Shown here piece after piece: positions 24,282 through 30,123 of a stretch of 30,123 nucleotides of DNA. The first letter of the stretch is position 1. Each line of letters starts with the position of its first letter. The DNA lies in assembly GCA_938021455.1 (NCBI GenBank), contig CALIGP010000044.1:1-30123 (forward strand), read 5' to 3'. The notes beneath the pieces are model-generated. The model saw only the letters and a program-made list of their open reading frames with translations. It was not told the DNA's origin and searched no databases. The position numbers and the translations under genes are program-made. The stretch is from an uncultured Lewinella sp. GTDB lineage: Bacteria; Bacteroidota; Bacteroidia; Chitinophagales; Saprospiraceae.

Positions 24282-24830
24282 CTAGGCCGCTTTGATTTTC
24301 CGCTTCAGCCGGATAGAGCCCGGAATACAGGGCCCATACTCGCTGTTCCCCCACCAGGGGCCATGCAGCACTACACCTTCAGGGGTAAAACTGGCGCGTA
24401 GTTCGTAACTTTTTTCGCACCAGGATAGTTCTTTCGGCTTCTGTGCCCGCAGCACTTTAATGTCTGTCAGTTTCCAAGAGCCATTGGGTTGCTGAAAACC
24501 ACTTACCTCCATTTCAGCCCAGATTTCTTGGTACTTCACAAAGGCCGTTCCTTTAAGAAAAATGCCGTTGTGGGTGAGCTGCATACTGAGGTCAAAGCGT
24601 TCAGCGATCCCGCCAGCATTTTGCAGGAGTTCGCCCACCCAGAGGCCGTTTAGGTCGACTTCGGGGCTGGTTACCCCAACGTTTTCGGGGCGCGGCCGCA
24701 GGTGCAATGCGCCCCTTCCCTCGGCTATCGCCTCGGTCCCCAAAGGGGATGGGTCAGGGAGCAGTGCGGACCAGTCAGCCACCATCGGCAGCGTCAGTGA
24801 GAGTAAAAGTGTGAACAGGGTAATACGCAT
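24282..24830 (-). CDS. Small secreted protein of unknown function
   Basis: A 182-residue protein with a signal peptide (MRITLFTLLLSLTLPMVA). The rest looks like a compact beta-barrel: NGLWVGELLQNAGG, MQLTHNGIFLKGTAF, WAEMEVSGFQQPNGSWKL, ending IPGSIRLKRK. The G.W.G start and the alternating hydrophobic pattern recall lipocalin-like or similar beta domains, but I cannot name a family. It is convergent with yaaA, with the GTAG inverted repeat between the stops, and divergent from the candidate RNA at 24928. Residues about 42-47 are encoded by a copy of the dispersed motif. Confidence 0.75.
   Translation of the reverse strand: MRITLFTLLLSLTLPMVADWSALLPDPSPLGTEAIAEGRGALHLRPRPENVGVTSPEVDLNGLWVGELLQNAGGIAERFDLSMQLTHNGIFLKGTAFVKYQEIWAEMEVSGFQQPNGSWKLTDIKVLRAQKPKELSWCEKSYELRASFTPEGVVLHGPWWGNSEYGPCIPGSIRLKRKIKAA
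24688..24708 (-). repeat. Dispersed 21-bp motif, copy 6
   Basis: Same motif on the minus strand, inside the 182-residue secreted protein gene, encoding LHLRPRP in the stretch between signal peptide and beta domain. Confidence 0.7.
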
Positions 24831-24890
24831 AGCGTGAAGATAGGACTATTGCTAAAAGCGGGGAGGCAAAAAGGTGGAATTGGGGCTCCG

Positions 24891-24921
24891 TTGAAAATAA
24901 ATTGGAAAAATTTTAACTTTT
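24891..24921 (+). promoter_or_regulatory. Candidate promoter of a small RNA
   Basis: TTG (24891-24893), a 20-base spacer, then TAACTTTT (24914-24921). The spacing is the same as in the rseP promoter; the last consensus G is a T. No gene starts downstream on this strand. Confidence 0.35.
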
Positions 24922-24927
24922 TTTCGT

Positions 24928-25039
24928 CACCAGGCCACGCCGGTAAAGGTTGGCGTGTCTTGTTGGCGTATACCGAGTTGATTTTCAGAGCGAATATTTC
25001 AAACGCCCGGCCCGCACATCGCGGACCGGGCGTTTTTTT
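24928..25039 (+). ncRNA. Candidate small RNA, about 110 nt
   Basis: The segment between a promoter-like sequence and a strong intrinsic terminator on the plus strand. It holds a hairpin (CCACGCC/GGCGTG around 24935-24957) and two TTGGCGTRT repeats (from 24950 and 24963). The only frame (85 codons from 24834) starts before the promoter and crosses the terminator, so coding is unlikely. Size would suit a 6S-like or regulatory RNA, but I cannot assign it to a family. Confidence 0.35.
25001..25039 (+). terminator. Strong intrinsic terminator
   Basis: A 15-bp GC-rich stem with one mismatch (25001-25015 and 25021-25035), loop ACATC, then seven T in a row at 25033-25039. It is oriented for plus-strand transcripts, although no plus-strand gene precedes it closely. 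Confidence 0.75.
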
Positions 25040-25089
25040 ATGGCAGCTACCCCTGCTTGGGAGCAAAGGAAGTGGTGAGTACATCCCAT

Positions 25090-25127
25090 AAAAAGGGGTG
25101 GCCAGAACCTCTCGTTTCTGACCACCC
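25090..25127 (-). terminator. Intrinsic terminator of the 344-residue T9SS gene
   Basis: A 12-bp stem with one mismatch (GGGTGG/CCACCC core) and an 8-base loop, followed on the minus strand by CTTTTTATG, about 110 bases past the stop. Confidence 0.7.
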
Positions 25128-25239
25128 AATAACCTACTTCAAAAAATCTTTTCGTTCAGCCGGAGAGGAAGTGAGAGGTCCGGGAACGACGCAAATGGAA
25201 ATTCAGGTATACGTGTTGTTCAAAGTGTTGCTATCAGGC

Positions 25240-26274
25240 TTATTTGACAAGGATCCGTTGGTCAGCAGTATGCTGTCCCTGGTGGACTCTTAGCAGGTAC
25301 ATTCCTCCGCGGAGTCCTTCGGGCAGTGCCAGAGAGCTGGTGCCACCAGCAAGGCCGGAACTTTTCATTAGTAATCGCCCCTGAGCATCATAGAGGTCTG
25401 CGGTAATCTCCTGATCTCCTGACCAGTCTCCTCGCAGCTGAATGCTCAGGTCAGCGTCTTTGGCAATGGGGTTGGGGAAGATGTTTACTTCCCGGTCACC
25501 TTTATTACTTAATTCAATAATGACTATACCGGAGTATTCGTAGGAGTTATCAGTGTCTACTATTTTGAGGCGATAGAACTGGCGAGGTCCGTAAGGGTCC
25601 AGATCGTTAAAGTCATATGCGAGGGCTGTTTCGCTATTCCCGGCAGCGGGTACCTCGTCGATCGCAATCCAGTCAAATCCGTTGTTACTTCGTTGGATTT
25701 CGTAGTGGGAAGAATTTTCTTCTCTTGCAACATCCCAGCTTAACCGTACGTGTTTAGGGCCCGCAACTTCACCTCGAAAGGCAGTTAAGATAGACGGGAG
25801 TAAGGCGGAACCATCTTGATTGTCACAAAATCCACTCCCCGTTAAATTTAAGGTAGCATTGTTGGCATAGGCATCAGCTACCGTTATTTCGTAAAATAGA
25901 TCTTCGCTGGCATCATATATCATACCCGTGAAGCTTTCTCCGACGGCTAGTCCGTAGTCGTCCGGGCATCCCAGACCGGGTAAGGTAACCTCACCATCAA
26001 CAGCAACGCTGACGAAAGTGGTAGGTCCTTGCGGGCAAAAACCAGAAGTTTCTTCCTGAATTTGTCCGGTACCAACCACAAATCCATCGCTGTCAAAAAA
26101 AGCGACGAAATCCTCAGCGGGATTGGCAGGTTGACCGTTAATCGTAATTACTCCCTGGACGTCTGCGAATTGATTCGAACCAAGGCATGGCTTATCAAAT
26201 TCTGGTGGCTGCGCATACGAGAGGCTACTGATGCAGAGGACCAGAAATAGTGGAGGTAAAATTTTAAAGAACAT
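25240..26274 (-). CDS. T9SS-sorted secreted protein, 344 residues
   Basis: It has a signal peptide (MFFKILPPLFLVLCISSLSYAQ), then a beta domain at about 35-155 (GVITINGQPANPAEDFVAFF to LNLTGSGFC) of a type seen in Bacteroidota surface proteins. A fibronectin-like module follows at about 165-255 (VRLSWDVAREENSSHYEIQRS to GIVIIEL), and a type A sorting domain from VNIFPNPIAK to the C-terminus. It should be exported by T9SS. No enzyme motif is visible, so it is probably structural or ligand-binding. It lies 88 bases downstream of the giant surface protein gene, with a terminator between them. Confidence 0.85.
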   Translation of the reverse strand: MFFKILPPLFLVLCISSLSYAQPPEFDKPCLGSNQFADVQGVITINGQPANPAEDFVAFFDSDGFVVGTGQIQEETSGFCPQGPTTFVSVAVDGEVTLPGLGCPDDYGLAVGESFTGMIYDASEDLFYEITVADAYANNATLNLTGSGFCDNQDGSALLPSILTAFRGEVAGPKHVRLSWDVAREENSSHYEIQRSNNGFDWIAIDEVPAAGNSETALAYDFNDLDPYGPRQFYRLKIVDTDNSYEYSGIVIIELSNKGDREVNIFPNPIAKDADLSIQLRGDWSGDQEITADLYDAQGRLLMKSSGLAGGTSSLALPEGLRGGMYLLRVHQGQHTADQRILVK

Positions 26275-26300
26275 AATATGTTTTTGAAGTAAAAAAGGAT

Positions 26301-26339
26301 AAAACCGCGTCCACGAGCTGCAGTAGTTCGTGAACGCGG
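26301..26339 (-). terminator. Intrinsic terminator of the giant surface protein gene
   Basis: A long stem (CCGCGT..CACGA paired with TCGTG..ACGCGG, 26305-26339) read on the minus strand and followed by TTTTATCCTTTTTT. It lies between the two T9SS genes, only about 30 bases before the next start. Confidence 0.7.
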
Positions 26340-26362
26340 AATAATTGTTTAATCCGGTGTTG

Positions 26363-29300
26363 TTATCGTTTTACAACACGCTGAGTAAGGTCTGTCAGAA
26401 TTCGGCCGTCACGCAGGATCACTACGTGGTACATGCCGGCGGGGAGTGCATTCATATCTGCCCATTCTACGGTTGTGGTTCCAGCGGCAAGCATCTGCTG
26501 AGGCAGTAGCTGTTTTACCACACGGCCAGTTGCGTCAAGTGCTTCAACCGAAACATTAGCGGCCTCTGGCAACTCGATTACAATCGTGGTGAAATCATAC
26601 GCAGGGTTAGGCATGACATTGATGGTCATTTCAGGTTCAGTAGTGCTGGAATTATCCGTGAAGTCGAGATTGAGTTCCGTTCCACTAAAGTTTCCATTAA
26701 AGCGGTGATCAGATTCTATAATCTGGCCTTGGTAGCGGAAGGAAATTTTCTCTCCTTCTTCGAGAATACCGTCTACGACACCATCCTCAACTTCTACCTT
26801 TCCAAATAGAGGCGTTGCCCGGAAGTAGCCGTTAGCATCCGTTTGAAGCTGACCGATGAGCTCACCATCCGCATTAAGAATGTCAACAACATCACCGGGG
26901 CTGAAATCAGCACCTCCTACCTGGCCATGCACAAATTCAAAGTTCACCGAACTTTCTTTGTTGCTACTGCGCGGAAGGTCGGCCTCATGCTGAATGATCA
27001 GATAACCTAAGCTGTTATAAGCATGAGTCATACTGTTCAGGAAGGCGGGGATATCCGGGTTGAAGGACTGGGTAAAGTCACCTCCCGTCATGTCAAATAC
27101 GTTATTACCAAAAGTACGGGCAGAAGCCAGCGTACCGGCATTCATGTAGTTAGACCATGCATCTGCCGCAGGGGTAGGCCCTTCGGGAATACAAGCCACG
27201 TAGTTGATACCCGTACCCGTTGGGCGTTGGAAATCATCGTCAATCGGAGAACCAGATACCGTCAGTGTAGCATCATTATCCATGACTACTACGTAGCCGA
27301 AGCCAGCTTCGACTTGCGTCAGAGAGTTCAGGAATGGCGGACGGCTTGGCTCGTATGAGGTCGGAGCACCGTCATTAACGGTAATTACCCGCTGAACACC
27401 TGGTACACTTCCGAAAATAGCGCTCATGTCGCTATCGGTAGGTTCTACGTCAAAGCTGATGAAATTAACGCCTTCAAAGAGTTGAACTACATCCGCTTCA
27501 GCATCAGAATTAAGGGTAATATCCTTACTCACCGTAACGATACCTCCATCAGCAGAGCAACCACCAACTACCATCAACGTAACGGTGTAAGTAGTCATCG
27601 CATCAGGGTCAGCGGGCTCGTAGGTATGGGTAGGATTAGCCTCAAAGACCATCTCGCTTCCATCACCAAAGTCCCACAGGTAATTCTCAACACTTCCGCC
27701 AGCCAACTCCGTAAAGTCGAAGGTAAGCGGGTCAGTTTCGTCCGCAGTAAAATTAAAGTCAGCGACTGTTTCAGAGTAGAGCGTTACGGATAGCGAGCTG
27801 GTCATGGAACATCCTTCAGCAGAGGTCTCCGTTACCATTACTTCAAAAGGACCGTAGCCCTGGCTATCGTTGAAGGTAATACTGGTATTTGAGCCCGTTG
27901 CAGGTACATTAGTGAACGTTCCTGCATGTGGGTTACTCAAGCTCCATTCGTAGGTACTACCATCCGTTGGCGTAATTCCGTAGAAGGAGAAGCCACCGAT
28001 ACAGGCATCATCAAAGCCGGTAATGTCCATCGCCTCGGGAGTGGTACCTACGCTCACAACCCGCGTAGCCATCGCCAGGCAGCTGTTATCGTCCGTTACC
28101 ATTACCATCACCGTTGCGTTGCCCGTACCGGACACCGCGTCTACGGTAACTTCTCCGCCAGCAGCGGAGGGCGTCAGTCCAAGCACGACACCGTCAGCAG
28201 AAACGTAGGAGTATTCAAAGTTCTGCTCGTTACCAGAACCATCGTAGGTAGCTACGAGGGTGATCGGCTCACCGGCACAGATTGCGGTCTGCCCGTTGAT
28301 GGGTTCAAGCACAACGTCCACTTCTTCCACTACCTGAACTTCCAGGGTGAAGGTGTAGGGGCCACAAGTCTTCGGCCCGCCTTCATCGCCCGTTTCACCG
28401 GTCACCTCAATCTCAACGTCGTAGTAGACGCTCAGCGTGGCGGTTCCCTGGTTCAGGAAGCTGTCCTGAATGGCGGTAATACCGGGAGTGCTGGGAGAGT
28501 TTCCAGTGAATACGTTTAGCGTAATGTCGTTACGCTCTTCATCGAAGACACGCAGAGTAGTCAGCGGCGATGTACTACGGTTGAAGGACAGGATATTACC
28601 CACACCGTTAGCGGTCAGGTCGTCGAAGCCAAGGTCGATGGTTCCGCCGGAGCAGATTTTCATAACCATGTCCGCAACAATTGCCTCAGGCAGAACAGTC
28701 ACCACAACCGTGTTGGCCTCGCCAACGCAACCTTCGGCAGACGTTGGTACGATGGTGTACGTCACCGTCTGGGGTTCAGCGCTCAGGTTGGTGAAGGCAT
28801 CATAGGCGATGAACAGGTAGTCTCCCTCGGCACCGACCGGCGTATTCCAACTTGCTGGAATGAACAAGGCTGGATCCTCCAGGCTGTACTCGATGTCGAT
28901 GAGTTCGAACTCGGAGCTCAGTAAGAAGTCTCCTACTGGTTGGCCTCCTATCAATAGGCCTTCGTTATCAAGCCGAACAACGCAAGCGGTTGGTTCATCG
29001 CTGCAGACTTCGACGGTCAAATCATCGGAGATGACGGGCTCAGGCTTGACGGTTACCACCAGCTCAAAATCGTTGCCCTGGCAGGCCTCTGCGCCGTCGG
29101 TGCCGAAGGGCGTTACGGTATAAGTGACGGTGTAATCGTCGGCGCTGAAGTTCTCAAATACGTCGGTGACGTTAGCATCGCTGGCAACCGTACGGTCCAG
29201 GCCACTAACATCCACGTCGTCACTGGCAACCGTGTAGGTGAAGGTAGCTCCAACTACGCCGTTTACGATGGCTCCGTCCAGATCGTAATCCATTGCTTCT

Positions 29301-30123
29301 CCGCTACAGACCATATCAGTAACATCCTCCGTCTTCGGGTTCGGGTTGATGATGATGGTGATGTAGTCGGTAATACCAACACACTCGCCATCGTCCAGGG
29401 TCTCACCGCCTCCTTCATGGGGGTTCGTCTCGTTGTAGTACGTGACTTCAAGTTCGATGGTCACCGGAGCACCGGAGATCATGTTGTACTCACGGCTGAA
29501 CTGTGCTTCGAAGTCTTCGATCGGCAGGGCAATCGTACCGCTCTGGCCGAGGCCGTAGAAGTCGATGTCCTCACTGATGGAGAAGTCTACGCTGACGTAG
29601 TCTTCGCCTACAATGGGTCCTCCAGTACTACCACTTGTGCTTGGCAGGCCGATGACGTTACCGCCATCAGTGCTACCGTAGCCCATAATGTAATCACCTT
29701 CGTCACCATCGCCGAATGTAGACCCAACCAGTGTGTAATCACCAGGGACCATGTCCAGCATAATGGTGATTCTCGAATTGAGAGTGCCGTCCGAATCGTC
29801 GTTGAAAGCAATAACATTACTGCAATCACCTGGATCGAATCCTCCCTCGAATAGGATCAGGAAGGGATCCAAGGACTCACCGTCAGGGTCTGACTCCATG
29901 GTGAAAACATACATGCCTGGAACATCGATCGTGAAATCGTAAGCATCATAATCATAGGTAATAGGAAAGCAGCCGTCGGCCTCGAAGTTCGAGTCACTGG
30001 CATCAATTCTTCCTTCGAAGAATAACATTCCGGCGTTCGTATTACGGGCTTCCATATCAACGCGCTCATTGGCGCAGATCTGGAATTCAGCGGGAACACC
30101 ACCACTCACGGTAGTTTCCTCAC
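26363..30123 (-). CDS. Giant T9SS surface protein with Ig/PKD-like repeats (5' end outside window)
   Basis: The frame is open to the window edge (EETTVSGG precedes the apparent GTG start at 30109), so the 1252 visible residues are a C-terminal part. In order: a pre-peptidase-like acidic beta domain (about 10-140), several Ig/PKD-like repeats each ending near a VTYT.. or VVVTV strand with paired Cys (about 230-790), a PKD domain (YLWDFGDGSEMVFEANPTHT), two related modules sharing P.FLNS(L/M)T...GY (about 885-1065), a short carboxypeptidase-like beta domain (GDVVDILNADGELIGQLQ), and a type A sorting domain from INVMPNPAYD to the end. The composition is very acidic, with motifs typical of adhesins or matrix proteins. 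No catalytic motif is seen. Confidence 0.88.
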   Translation of the reverse strand, partial: EETTVSGGVPAEFQICANERVDMEARNTNAGMLFFEGRIDASDSNFEADGCFPITYDYDAYDFTIDVPGMYVFTMESDPDGESLDPFLILFEGGFDPGDCSNVIAFNDDSDGTLNSRITIMLDMVPGDYTLVGSTFGDGDEGDYIMGYGSTDGGNVIGLPSTSGSTGGPIVGEDYVSVDFSISEDIDFYGLGQSGTIALPIEDFEAQFSREYNMISGAPVTIELEVTYYNETNPHEGGGETLDDGECVGITDYITIIINPNPKTEDVTDMVCSGEAMDYDLDGAIVNGVVGATFTYTVASDDVDVSGLDRTVASDANVTDVFENFSADDYTVTYTVTPFGTDGAEACQGNDFELVVTVKPEPVISDDLTVEVCSDEPTACVVRLDNEGLLIGGQPVGDFLLSSEFELIDIEYSLEDPALFIPASWNTPVGAEGDYLFIAYDAFTNLSAEPQTVTYTIVPTSAEGCVGEANTVVVTVLPEAIVADMVMKICSGGTIDLGFDDLTANGVGNILSFNRSTSPLTTLRVFDEERNDITLNVFTGNSPSTPGITAIQDSFLNQGTATLSVYYDVEIEVTGETGDEGGPKTCGPYTFTLEVQVVEEVDVVLEPINGQTAICAGEPITLVATYDGSGNEQNFEYSYVSADGVVLGLTPSAAGGEVTVDAVSGTGNATVMVMVTDDNSCLAMATRVVSVGTTPEAMDITGFDDACIGGFSFYGITPTDGSTYEWSLSNPHAGTFTNVPATGSNTSITFNDSQGYGPFEVMVTETSAEGCSMTSSLSVTLYSETVADFNFTADETDPLTFDFTELAGGSVENYLWDFGDGSEMVFEANPTHTYEPADPDAMTTYTVTLMVVGGCSADGGIVTVSKDITLNSDAEADVVQLFEGVNFISFDVEPTDSDMSAIFGSVPGVQRVITVNDGAPTSYEPSRPPFLNSLTQVEAGFGYVVVMDNDATLTVSGSPIDDDFQRPTGTGINYVACIPEGPTPAADAWSNYMNAGTLASARTFGNNVFDMTGGDFTQSFNPDIPAFLNSMTHAYNSLGYLIIQHEADLPRSSNKESSVNFEFVHGQVGGADFSPGDVVDILNADGELIGQLQTDANGYFRATPLFGKVEVEDGVVDGILEEGEKISFRYQGQIIESDHRFNGNFSGTELNLDFTDNSSTTEPEMTINVMPNPAYDFTTIVIELPEAANVSVEALDATGRVVKQLLPQQMLAAGTTTVEWADMNALPAGMYHVVILRDGRILTDLTQRVVKR

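Noticed and set aside
24834..25091. 85-codon plus-strand frame
   Set aside because: It starts before the candidate promoter, crosses a strong terminator and has no family features; the region is better read as non-coding.
1..30123. tRNA or rRNA genes
   Set aside because: I looked for T-arm like GGTTC patterns and long conserved rRNA strings on both strands and found none in a fitting context.

Overview
The window looks like a chromosomal segment of a marine Bacteroidota, most likely class Saprospiria near Lewinella/Neolewinella. The evidence is: three proteins end in, or carry, a type IX secretion (T9SS) C-terminal sorting domain; a YtxJ-type protein suggests bacillithiol use; several genes have TAnnTTTG-type -7 promoter elements; GC content is moderate; and the secreted proteins are very acidic. 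The family calls rest on motifs read by eye. No database search was run. Layout: (1) 1-4470, minus strand: the N-terminal part of an M13 metallopeptidase lipoprotein, then an operon transcribed as DUF2911 protein > DUF1648 membrane protein > purD. (2) 4471-7609: a repeat-bearing gap, then a minus-strand group of CotH-like kinase > 69-aa protein > YheT-like hydrolase. (3) 7761-10345, plus strand: a small membrane protein and lepA. (4) 10346-13748: a palindromic element, ribD (minus), an AP2-domain protein with a degenerate HNH region (plus), and a minus-strand operon of small Cys-rich lipoprotein > ytxJ > mnmD. (5) 13955-16254, plus strand: pdhB and a CgeB-like glycosyltransferase. (6) 16255-18252: a gap holding a likely MITE, then exbB > exbD > exbD (minus), an energy-transducing complex. 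(7) 18508-24202, plus strand: a secreted M4 metalloprotease, then rseP, hscB and yaaA (envelope stress, Fe-S assembly and peroxide/iron stress). (8) 24282-30123: a small secreted protein, a candidate small RNA with promoter and terminator, and two T9SS cargo proteins, one a very large PKD/Ig-like surface protein that runs off the window. Most of the genes are ordinary housekeeping or secretion genes. The unexpected content is mostly non-coding: six copies of a dispersed 21-bp motif with core GCACCTGCGNNCGCGCCC, three of them inside genes and in three different reading frames; a 211-bp element with 17-bp perfect terminal inverted repeats and a 9-bp target duplication; a 196-bp nested palindrome; degenerate GTAG-period repeats that read outward from every gene end they touch; and a possible stand-alone RNA of about 110 nt. 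I saw no tRNA, rRNA, CRISPR array or complete insertion sequence.
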